Assembly (NCBI RefSeq): GCF_037975245.1
Contig: NC_092582.1
Coordinates: 5,496,001 to 5,560,000 of the forward strand
Direction: 5' to 3'
DNA length: 64,000 nt
DNA from: Apostichopus japonicus
Taxonomy: Eukaryota > Echinodermata > Holothuroidea > Aspidochirotida > Stichopodidae
Shown here: piece after piece, positions 42,931 to 54,300 of the stretch
Layout of the letters: every line of letters starts with the position of its first letter
Numbering within the stretch: position 1 is the stretch's first letter
Notes under the pieces: model-generated
Seen by the model: the letters and a program-made list of their open reading frames with translations, nothing else
Databases searched by the model: none
Told to the model about the DNA's origin: nothing
Program-made: the position numbers and the translations under genes

Positions 42931-43210
42931 AGGAGCTCAATTTGATTGGGGGGGGGGGGGCTGTAGCGACTTGCCCGAAAAATATAACCAACATTTTTCG
43001 CGCGTTCAACTTGTAAATGTACATATCACATAGGCATGCATCGTTTATTACATCGCATGCCAGTTACATCATTTGCAGTGTTATTACCCTTCCATATTGG
43101 TTATCATTTATGGGGAAGTCGTTACAATAATCATATCAGTTAAACCATTGAAAAACACATTGCAATTTATTTTTCTTTCACTAGGTGCCCGAAAAAAATC
43201 TCAGCATGTG
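42929..43210 (+). repeat. Dispersed ~280-bp repeat, copy 3
   Basis: Matches copy 2 from AGGAGCTCAATTTGATT through GACTTGCCCGAAAAATATAA to GGGGAAGTCGTTACAATAAT, then AGGTGCCCGAAAAAAATCTC as in copy 1. It is the most complete copy of the three. Confidence 0.65.
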
Positions 43211-43637
43211 TATCACTAGTACCAAAGTATATTACGGTACATCGGAAGAACCACCATAACATTGGGATGGCCCTTAGCAAAGGATATATAAGCCTGTGTT
43301 TGTATACATTCCTCGTTGTCGGTTGTTGTTTAGCTCTGTCAAAGCATTATATGTCAACTTATTGCATCATTAAAGCAGCTAAATACCAACCACTGACGGC
43401 AAGTTCATCAGAAAGACTCCACGAATATTATGTTTAGATCAATGCAATGTGACTTTAAAAAGTTGATAACGTTGAAAATGCCTTAGTTGTTTTACTTTAT
43501 AAGGCTTAGGCCTACTTGAAATTAAGCTACGAACTCACGGAGAATGCGAGAACAAGATTAAAAGGGAAACAGGAAAAGAAAGTTTATCAACATGATTATT
43601 AGTAAAAACCATCTAATCCTCGTTCTTAATTACATTT

Positions 43638-43672
43638 CTGAAGACGATCCTTGCAATAGGATCCGAAACGTC
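43638..43672 (+). mobile_element. Penelope-type hammerhead-like motif, copy 2
   Basis: CTGAAGA (43638-43644), a GATCC/GGATC stem and GAAACGTC (43665-43672) fit the hammerhead core CTGANGA ... GAAACGTC. The base pair next to the core is a C/C mismatch, which weakens it. Confidence 0.4.
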
Positions 43673-45059
43673 AGGCCCACTTACTTTAACACATTAATTA
43701 TAATACAATGGAATTCACTTTGCCAGAACGACTATGAACCACCATATATGATTCCGTAATTCTCTACACCAAATTTATTTAAGAGTAAGAAATATCTTAA
43801 GTAATGATTCCAGAGGTATTTCGAATTCATGTATCTAAGTTATATACATACGGCTCTGATAAGCTTCACAGCAAAAAAGGCTCTGATAAGCTTGTACAAA
43901 GAGCGCCATCAAACGTGAAAGTCGCTCGATAATGTCAAGGCGCTGTGCTATTTTTCGATCAGGGTAGAAAATACACAACCATTCCAGGGCCATATTTTTA
44001 CCTCACAACCACACTTCCATGATATTACCCCATTTATCTCTTCAATGTTGTGGACAGAGGATATATTCCTGGGGGTGGGGGTACCCATTACTTATATTCC
44101 ATCTGGGAAGGCACGTACTCCCTCTGTTTGTTCGATGTTTCGGTAGAATCCCAACCATACTTCACCGCTTCTGTCTCGTTTAATTTTCGGTTATAAATGC
44201 GTCCGCTTACTCATAGGACGGTCGTACGTATATGCTTAATGGTACACGGAGTCCGCACCCGAATTTTTCACACATCACTAAGAAAAAAAGGAAATTTCTT
44301 AGGATAAACAGTACCTTTAAGCTAGTACGATGTCAGAGCCCATGTTCTGTGGTTCAGTTTATTTTTATTTATTATTATATTTTGGTTGGTGTTGTTTCGT
44401 TTTATGTTAATAGTTGATGTAGGTTTAACTCGTTGGAGATATTACGGAACAGCGCCATGGTTCACATTCTACACCATATCTGTTGTTATGTGCGAATGGA
44501 ACTGGAAATTCATTTCCAAGGTTTTTACCAATGCAGCCATCGGAAATCAGCTTTTAAAAAATGTGAATCAACGAAATTCAATTCATTAAGCTGTGCAAAT
44601 ATAAATTATGTCAGAAAGTTGTTAAATGACCAAATTTGGCTCAAAGCGTAGCGCATGATCAAAATTTGAATTCCATGTATATACCCAAACTTTACAATGC
44701 AAACAGTGAGTGGTTCGGGAGGGGGGGGGGGGGGTTGAGGATGGGAGAAGGGTCGAGTATCGAATACATAGCAGATACCAAGTTTTTGAACTCCCTCCTA
44801 GTCGGTTAAAGGCAATAAGTACCCTAATCAGTCTATTCTTGCAACTTGTGGTGATATATTAAGAGTGGGTGGGAAGGGAGTGGGGGTGACACAGATATAA
44901 GTGATACACCAGCAAAATCGTCAAACGCGGGTAGTAATTGCACCGGTAAGGTATCCGGTGTAAGAAGACAATTTGAACTCCTTTAAATCTATGTTAAAGA
45001 CTCACTTATTTGTAAATGCTTATGCTTGATTTTTCTTGTCCAGGTACACAGACGAGGCC

Positions 45060-45290
45060 TTTTCAAACTTTTGAGAAAAAATGTCGAAATTTTGAGATAA
45101 TAAGTCAACACTTTGAGATAAAAAGTCAACGTTTTAACTTCTTAACTTAAGTTTTAACTTAAGTCAACATCTTTACTTGAAAAATCATAGTTTTGAAATA
45201 ATAAGTCAACATTTTGAGACAGAAAGTCAACATTTTGAGATAAAAATAAACATTTTGAGATATAAATTCAACATCTTGAGATTTGGGGAC
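45060..45290. repeat. Minisatellite of about 22 bp (AAGTCAACATTTTGAGATAA)
   Basis: Eight or more diverged copies of TTTTGAGATAAAAAGTCAAC-type units in the gap between SCYL3 and the C11orf98-like gene. Confidence 0.75.
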
Positions 45291-47177
45291 ACATTTTTTT
45301 CTTTCCTATGTCACTATTAAGCCACCGTATTAGTATGATCTTTGCTTAGAAATGACTCGTGCAAGAAGTATCCAACTAAGTAATTCACTCAGTCACCCCT
45401 ATATTGTCAATTAGATGTCACAATAAGGTTATATTAATCTAATTGATTCATTGTCTTTATCTACAGGGATACGAAGGTCGCTTTACAGGAAGCTAGTCCT
45501 CGATTTATTTGATATTTGAACAGAACCATTTACACAAGCCCAGCATACACACATTGACGACGGTCTTTAAAACATGACATGGTTTGGGTGTGCATGACTT
45601 ACATACCACACATGATGACTGCACATACACTGCACATGACAGCTAGAACACGGTAACCTGATAGATGCACACCAAGTGCACACCGAGGGACGGATTTTCC
45701 GTTGGGGGCGAACATCCAAAAATAGAGGGCAGAAAGAAAAAAGAGAGAATATGAGAGAAATGTCATAGAATGTCTTTCAATGAACAATGTTTTATTGCCT
45801 CTCAAGACTAAGTTTCTAATTAGAGGGTATACTGAAACCTGTAAATGAGATCTTTTTTGAAAAGAATTCATCTCGCTGCCCATGCGATGCATACAATGCA
45901 TACACACATATGAACTTTATCCCTGAATGAAATTTGTAAACACAGAGCCAGCATGCCTTGGTTCCCTACCGGATAGTTGGGGCAACGCAACCCAAGTAAA
46001 GTTAGAAACTTCACAACGAGTACACAAGGAACACATGTTTCATATTCATGGAGGTGGAGTAATCTTTGGAGGGGAGGGGAGTGAATGAGGAAACATGATT
46101 TTCAGAAACAGAAAAGTAGGATCTCTGCATATGACCCGAGTGACTGGGAAATCTGTTTTCTTCCCCCTTCCCTCAAGAGGCATGCCTGTTACCCCTACCT
46201 ATCCAAAGTTGAGTAAGATGAGGTACCCTGGACCCTCCAGGTTCCTTCCCTGGAACAGCCCTTAATATCTAACCAAAATTTCTAAAGAAATGATTTACAA
46301 TTAAATATGACAAGAAAGCAGTTTAAGGATTAAGATATCACGTAATACTCTTGGTGCTGCTATAAGAATAAGGAAAACAACTTTTAAGAAGTACTGTACT
46401 TGCAACTAATTAACCAGATTAATGTAGTTTAGAAGAATTAAAGGAGAGTGAGAGAGAGGATGTGGGAGGGAGGGAGGTTGGGATGGGCATGATGGAGGCT
46501 GCAAATACTGGCTAAAGAACTAACGATATATTTCAAACCCATTGTTTCTCAGATACTTTGGTTGTGTTTAAATTACTTGAGAGAAACCAAAAGGACGAGG
46601 GAAGCGTCACTTCCTTCGACTAGTATGACTTGTATGGACTTATTTATATACTAATTCTTTGAATATACATAGATGTCTTGATCACCCAATGTGTCCGTTC
46701 AACAAGCTAAACCCGCAGAAAACTTAATATTACTTGAACTCTGAATGGCTAACGTTTTATAGCAGTTGGATGTTCCCGATTTCAAAAGTCTATATGCAAA
46801 ATTTCATGATTTAAACAAGACCATAATGCATTCCTCTCAAAACAGGATTTCATCATTGGAGAACATGTCCTGTAAATCTCAACAGAGGAAAATAAAAGTG
46901 TAGATCCCTTGAATTATTCTGAAACACACTTTTGTAATTAAGACAACAGAACAACACAGTCACCATACAAATCACTGAGTCTTAAGAACTGACAGTTTTA
47001 AGTCGTTATCTAGTTTGACTTTGTGATGTATTTGGCGAGAGTTTGATCTGTGATGGTTTATAAATCTCCTCGTCTGTTGGTGAGATGACGTTCAGCTTCT
47101 AACTCTGAATCCAGAATATTGAATTGAATGTCATCATCGGTCATCCAATCACAGTCCATTATAAATGGTCACATGGT

Positions 47178-49488
47178 TTACTCAGCTTCCTTCATCTCAG
47201 TATCGTCATTAGCTGCCTCTGCATCCTGTTTAGATTCCTCTTCTGCTTTCACAGGTTCAACATCTGAAAAGGAAAAAAAAAACAATGAATAAAGCCCTAC
47301 CAAGTGGAATATTATAAACATGGATTAGCCAATGCAGTACCCAACCAGCCTGATTTATCTATATCATGAATGATGGGTTACTGACTTACACGTCACCTCA
47401 TTAAGGTTCCTTTTGTGACTGTTGTCCTGATTGGTAACTGCCAGCCACATTATTAAAATGAGGTTCCAAATTTGAGGTACCAGGGGCCAGGGATTCGGCG
47501 GAAGGGGGCGGCAGGGTCATATTCTTCTTAACTAAAAACTATGTGAGTACATTTGTACAGTAGTTCCGATGGAGAGCTTGTGTGATACTAAATAAACAGT
47601 AAAAATGTTTCTTCTTGTCAATCCCCACCCCCCCCCCCACCACCTACCACCACGACCCACCCACCTTCTCTAGATGGCATCCATTTAAATTGTCTGCTGA
47701 TGTCTGTACCTGCATTGCCCCTTAAATTGTCAAGTGTGGTTGTTAGGCAACAAAAGATACTTCATCAAGATTAACGGATTACAATATTGAAAATGACGAA
47801 CTACAATGACCTAATAAATGATGATATAACTCTAGTTGTTTGGATGTGAAATATCGGTTTAATTATTGTCTGGCAGTGACCTTTTTCCTGTCTGTAAGTA
47901 TATTGAAGATAAGCTCGATAGGTTTTTTGTTAACTACCATATAGGCCAGTCATGTACATAATACTTGATTACAGAATTAATAATCAACGTATTTATGCAA
48001 TGATTAACCTATTCCCATCAGGTTACGTGCTTGGATCAAAGGTCGCACACTTCAAAATACTTTTCAGTAATCAATTAGGTCACAGGTGTTACCAGTTCAA
48101 TTATTCAGATTATTTTAGCATTTTAAGGACATGACGGCCTGGGTGATAGACTTAATGTTCCAGCCGCTTTGGTGGAGGTTGAATATGGTATTTCACGAAG
48201 ACTATAAATACAAACTAAGACTAAGTACTATACACATGGAAACTCTAACAGAAAAATAAAATTTTAACTTCTGCGTTACAACCACCTGTAGAGTAAACGC
48301 TAATTAACCAGAATGCTATAACGTATGTTGATACAAACTAATCAATCAACCCTATCTATAATTATTGTAAATGGGCAGGTCTGATACAGGTGGGTTGGGG
48401 GTGGGGGAGGTGGGTTGTCAGGGGGTACAACTCCAGGGCCAGGTGGGCTGATGGCCCCAGGGAAATAAGGGACATAGATTAATGTATTCACATTCCACAA
48501 TGAACTTAGGGGAAATGAAAACTTAAATAAGGATTGGGTGGTGTTAGGGGGGGGAGGGTGAGGACATAATTGTTCCCAGTACCCGGCATGGCTCTCTGCA
48601 GTGTCTGCACCCCTGGGAACGGGAGGGAAGAAAAGAGAATATACCTTCCATCTTGCTTTGCTGTGTTTTTAGCAGACGTGTCATCCTTTTTCTCAGCTTT
48701 CTCTTTTTCTTTCCCGTCATAGGCTTTATTCCTTGTGATTTCCTGTTTAGAATAAAAAGAGGAACAGAAGAGGAACAACGTCAAGAGATATAAGCAAAAG
48801 AACCCGTGAAGAAGTCTAAACGATGGATATAACATTATATCAATACCCTTCATTAGCTCAATTTCAACTAGCCTACTTGTAGATTCACCCAGAAATATTA
48901 AAGTACAACGTTGATCTTTTATCTATCTACGACTACAACAACTTTGTCAAATTTCTCTCTGTTGTGAGGTGTTTGACGAAACAGTGGCAGATCTTTTTGA
49001 AATTGTGCACTCCCCCAACCCCCCCCCCCCCACCTCCCACTCAGAGGTGAGGTCAGCAGTCAGTGGAGCTTGATAAGGGATGGAGGCACAGTGGGATTTG
49101 ACTCTCCAGTTTTGTAAAAAAAAAAAATCAACATTTTTCTCAGAAATACAAACATACAGAGGTGCCCCCTTCTTGGTAAGAAAAGAACATTCTTCCATTT
49201 TGTTCCAAGAAAGTAGGCTTCTTTGCTATCAAAAAATTGTCATATTGTTGCAACGTTTAAAAAAAATATTTATGAAAAACTGTCCAGTACAAGCCTACAG
49301 TTCATTGGAGACCAGTAAAACATCACATAATCATCTCACCTTGTATTCCGTGACGTTTCGTCGTCATCGATTTCCATATTTGGTAATATCAGTTTATTCC
49401 ATAAAACTTTCCTGTTTTTCTTCTGTCTAGCCTTTCTTTTTATTGTTTTCATTGAGCGGCATCCCGAGATTTTTTTCTTTTCTACAGT
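47178..49488 (-). CDS. C11orf98-like small basic protein (first exon not found)
   Basis: Three exons, 49488-49340, 48742-48645 and 47263-47178 (TAA), join in phase (0, then 2, then 1) to give about 110 residues. The product is a Lys/Arg-rich N-terminal half (KTIKRKARQKKNRK), then MTGKKKRKLRKRMTRL and an acidic tail DVEPVKAEEESKQDAEAAND ending TEMKEAE. This follows human C11orf98: a basic start, SGKKRRKLLQQIRLA, and an acidic end DVEMKDLEDES. The middle exon is open in two frames; the phases of both neighbours select the one giving GKKKRKL, which is also the one that resembles C11orf98. Function is unknown; the composition suggests a nuclear or nucleolar protein. The initiator should lie in an upstream exon ending in phase 0, between 49489 and about 51300. 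An internal ATG in the first listed exon is an alternative start. Confidence 0.6.
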
Positions 49489-51358
49489 CTACAAGAAATT
49501 GAAAGAAAGGTCAGGAAATAATATTTAACAATTATAATCATATGAAAATGATACGTTCACTAGCAAAGTGCCCGGTACGACCTCGTATGATCAAAATTCG
49601 TGGTTTGTGGGCCAGATTATATTTGGCGGTCCGGATAGAAATCTTTTAGATTGGACCAGTAAGTCGACCCTACTGAACTTTTAAAGGAAGTTCCATTTTA
49701 CGAAAATGAAACAGTTTTATATGTTCCTTTTTCGAAACGCACAGAATCACTTTAATTCTAGACTTGTGATTTTTATGCACAAAAATGCATATTCTGACAT
49801 TTCTTTTAACGAGTCTACGAGATATGGTGGGCATCCAGGGGCCGGGATGAAACCCGGAAGTTTCAGCACCTCTCCATATTTCTTATTCCCTATTGTATTT
49901 GTTTTCAAGCACATAAATACAAGAGAGTGGAAATCTGAAATCTATTTGGAATGACTAGTACCTTCTTGCTCCCCCCCCCCCCCCCTCCCATTGCAAATGA
50001 TCGGTTTGTGGCAGAGGAGGGAAAGAGGCGGGCGTACGCAACCGACCATCCTTCCCTATATAGGCCTATGACAGTTTAGTTAATACATCTACAGTATACT
50101 GGAGTCACTGCAGTGTCTCGTTAGTCCACTGTTTTCTAGACATGTTCCTGATCAAACTTCTATGTATTTTCCTTTGGTTGAATGAAATCAGCCTTTTCTG
50201 GTAGACGGAATACCGCACGTATTCTTTTTTATCAATGTTATCAAACTGAACCGCAACGTTATATAAGTAAACGTTAACTATTACTAGAGGCTCCATGGAA
50301 ACCATTATATTTACATGGGGTGATACCTTCAACATGTGAAAGTCGATCAGGTGATCACTGTAACAATGCGAATATCATGCCAGCAACATTCTTCCATGGT
50401 CAATGTCACCTTGAATATGATATTGGGGTTATCCTTTTGTATTGTTTATAATATATTTAAAAAAAATTATGTAGGACGTACGAAGCACATTGCGCAATCA
50501 TGAACAAGTATTTTAGAACCTGCAAACATTTCAGCTGGCAATTTCCGATTGGACTGAGACAGGTGTGCATAGTTAACCCAGCATTCTGTCTTGGGGCTTG
50601 GCATCCGATGGCTTACTTCGAAGCATGTTTTTATTTCAACACGCACAAGTCTTAATTCTAGCATGTGAGTGAAACAATAGAGCAATTTTATGTAGAGAAT
50701 TTATCCCAAGACTCAAGGCAAAAGGCTGCGTACGAGTAACACTATAATTGCCAAGTCGTACGTTTATGTCAAGCTGAGCTAATCTGTTATTGTTTGCACA
50801 GTGATATTCATGTGATAACAACTTTACTAAACCAATCTTTACGCGAGAGCTTGAACTTTTGACATTTGTTAGATTACTAGATGGCCACTATCAGTGTCAA
50901 GTTTTGTCGATCCGCTATATAACCGTGTGCAAGAGATATGCCGATACTATAGCTAAGCAACAGTTCAGAGTTCGAGGCTTTATATCGATGTTAATTTGTT
51001 TGTGACTAACTTCTTTGACGCATGGATGGTAGTGATACTGGTGCCTATTTCCATACAGCGATTACACTGTACAACACTCTCGCCATTCAGTCCGGCCAAC
51101 ATCACGGAATAGTTGTTCATAATTAAAATGCCCACTCAAGTTTAGGCTCTTCAACTAGCTAGACGGACGTACGGAAACACCGAATATATTTCAGTCATCA
51201 TAGGCTACCACTGCGAACCAAAGAGAGTGATGAAGCTATAGTGACCGACCATATATACTGTTCCAGTTGGCAGCAAACCGTACCTGGGTGAACGTAAAAC
51301 AGTGACTCTCCAAGGCAACATTAGTCTTCTGCACAGTCAGGCCATACAGTAGGTCACC
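49489..51358. other. Gap between C11orf98-like gene and AGPAT
   Basis: Should contain the missing first exon of the minus-strand gene and the promoter of AGPAT isoform A. I see a 14-bp C tract near 49973 and a TATATAA at 50916, but no exon I can defend. Confidence 0.5.
50916..50922 (+). promoter_or_regulatory. TATA-like box upstream of AGPAT isoform A
   Basis: TATATAA, about 440 bp before the isoform A ATG. It could set a start site near 50945, but orientation and use are unproven. Confidence 0.2.
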
Positions 51359-54300
51359 ATGGGGCAGGTGATTCCTTCCAATTGGTCACTTGGTTGGTCG
51401 CAGTTGGTTATGATTATAATAGCAGCATGTGTTATCTTAAAATTCCGAAGGACGATCATATTCTACACTAAGTATATATTGTATCTTAACTGTTTCATGA
51501 TAATCGGTTCCCTGACCAGTATTCTGATGCTAACAAGACCAGGGCATCGTGATAACTTAACAAGGTAAGCCTCATTTGTGTGCCTCCCCTCTCCCCAGGG
51601 TTATATTATAGTGACGACAAAGCAACCACAAAAAAGTATCAGTCTAGACCCACATACGTTTATGAATTTGTCATGTTAGGTGTACCATTTGTCCATTTCC
51701 ATTATCACAAGATAGCGTTTTGATCTCCATCTCGGATTATTTTTTTAGTGTGTATGTATGGGGAGAGAATAATCGTTCCATGTACACATATTTTGTACTT
51801 GGTTAAGTTGCTCGATTATCGACCGACCACAACATCCCACCCTAATAAGCACAAATGTTAGAGATAGGAAAGGTTTAAGAAGAAACAAAAACAACGCGCA
51901 ATGAACAAAGGTTTCTACAAGTTTGAAAATCACTGCTAAAATCGAACAACTGCACATTTAGTTGCAATCAATTTGATTGCTATGAATTTCCGAATTCGAA
52001 TCGCAGACCAATGAGATCTCAGGTAACCTACGTGTATTAATTTACACATATGCAACCCCTTCTATCGCTATATACCGCCATGCCTCGACAGCTTTTAGCA
52101 GAATTCGTTGCTGCTATTCACAATTGTTTTCAATAATGAAGATAGATCGGTTGAATGAAATTCGATAAAAGATTTAAATGCAAGAAGTTTTCTGAGGAAA
52201 GAATCAAGCGAATTCTACGCTGGCACAAAGTTATTACGAGAGCATACCAATGCTTCAACGTTACCGCTTCACCCGCCTAGCTTTATAACAGAATCTGTAC
52301 ATAACGTTAGTATGATAGTACCACCAATTTTGTTTGGACAGATGTTTGTATAGTGTGCTCGTTAACCAGTGGCCCTGATAACGGTACGAACAAGGGGAAA
52401 AACTAGCCTAGCAGGTGCATTGTACTATGATTACGGTTCTGAGAACATATGTAATAAATCTGCACAGAGCCTGTGACTTTTTGAACTGAACCTGCTCAGG
52501 GTTATTAGCATGTATTGTGTACAGTAGACATAGCCTGGGCCTACACAGCGAAATTTTGATTCAGCACTACGTTTGCAAACTGGATGTGGCTTACAGTCTA
52601 CAGTAACTAGCCTCTGCTGCTATCCCTCTGTGGTCAGGGTAATACTTGCATGGTGCTTGCATACAAAAATAATGACTGCTAATGTTTTTTTAGACTAGTC
52701 AATACAGTCAAATGTTGCTTTTGAAGTAATTTTATGAAGGGGTGTTTCCTTTTTATAACAATGCCAAGGGCCTAGACTCATTTCCAGTTTAACTGAGATG
52801 ATAACAATGTGAGAGTATTACTGTGTAGTACCTTATCATAACATCAAGTCGCAGTGGCCTTGTTGGCTAACTGAAATTTTCTGAAATACATTTGTTCACA
52901 AACGGAGAGAGATCAAACAAAGACTACAGTCATATAATATCTGGTTTACCTTGGACAGTCGTTCACAGAATTGAATAGAGGTTCTAAAATGACAAACACA
53001 GCACTGAGATGAGACAATTCAAGATTGAGAGCAAGCTTTTCTGACTGCCTCACTAAATGATTGGAATCTTTAGGAATAAGATTCACAGTCAATGATACCA
53101 AGGTGCAATTGAAGGAAGTATTCCCAGCTCCTACAGTCACTGCCAACATAATGCCACTTACTAATGCTCAAACATCCTTCTTCCATCTGTCATGGGATGA
53201 ACTTTTCCAGGGTTTTGTGTTTTTGTTCTTCTCTGTGCTTGCAATTTCATTGGCAGTTAGTAGGACTGTTCGATTTTACTGTAAATACTACATATTCAAT
53301 GGAGGCTTTGCATCCCTAGGGCTCATTGCGTTGCCATTCATGATGTTGACCCCATGGAATTCAGACAAAAATGTAAGGTAAGGAGCACTGCATGCTTTTA
53401 GTATGAGTACAACAACAGGACTACAAGTAGCATTCCTCTATTTATATGAGTATGAGTACCAGCGAAGTCCTCTTGTAACAAATACTTGTTGCTGCACTGT
53501 AATTTGTTCTAGATTCCAAAATACCCCGCCCGAGTACAACTTTATGAGTACTTACAAATTAATCAAGGCTGGTGTGAGTACAGATAACACTCTACTAGAC
53601 AACTAGTACAAGTATATATGTTCTTGGTTCAAGTCTGGAGTACTGTCAACAGACGTTATATAAACAGCAAAATTCCATTTCTCTGTCAGGAAATAGCAAA
53701 CACAGTAGGTTACTTTAAAATTAATTGTCGGAAACTGTTTTGTACATCAACTACAGTAAGGTTTGAGAAATAACAAATTTTCTGATCAATATTTTTATAT
53801 CAAACTTGCTGCAAATTTTGAAAAAAAAAAACTCATATATTTTGAATTGGTTCACCAGGGATAGCATTTCAATCAAGTTCTCACGTCAACAACAAATTTA
53901 TTGTACATTGCATAGAGGTCATCTCAAAGTGCTTCATCTATTTAAAAGTAAATGTGATTCATTTCTCTACAACAGATGGGCTGGACTTTTCACCAGATAC
54001 TCTGTGAAGTACATCTATGGCATAAAAATCAATATATTTGGATCAGAGCATCTGAAGACTGAGCGTCCTTTCATAATTGTCTGCAACCATCAGAGCTCGG
54101 TCGACAATGTCGGTGAGTATATTCCCATGATTGAAATTTTGGACAATAATTTTTAATATACTGAAGTGAACACTTTTTATCTGAACTTTATAGCAAATGA
54201 GGTTGAAAAGCTTAATGAGTTAGATAAGAGTGAAAAATTACACCATTTCAGTCTTGAACAAACTCTCATCTTTGTAGTGACATTGACATTCACATGACAT

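Larger units (their letters stand above)
40923..47177. other. Repeat-rich gap upstream of SCYL3
   Basis: The SCYL3 promoter should lie at its left end; ACGTCAG, a CRE-like word, occurs about 35 bp upstream of the SCYL3 ATG. The rest is nested elements (41.6-43.2 kb), a TATA-like GATATATAAG near 43282 in LTR-like sequence, minisatellite (45.1 kb) and purine-rich tracts (46.44-46.50 kb). No coding exon I can support. Confidence 0.55.
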
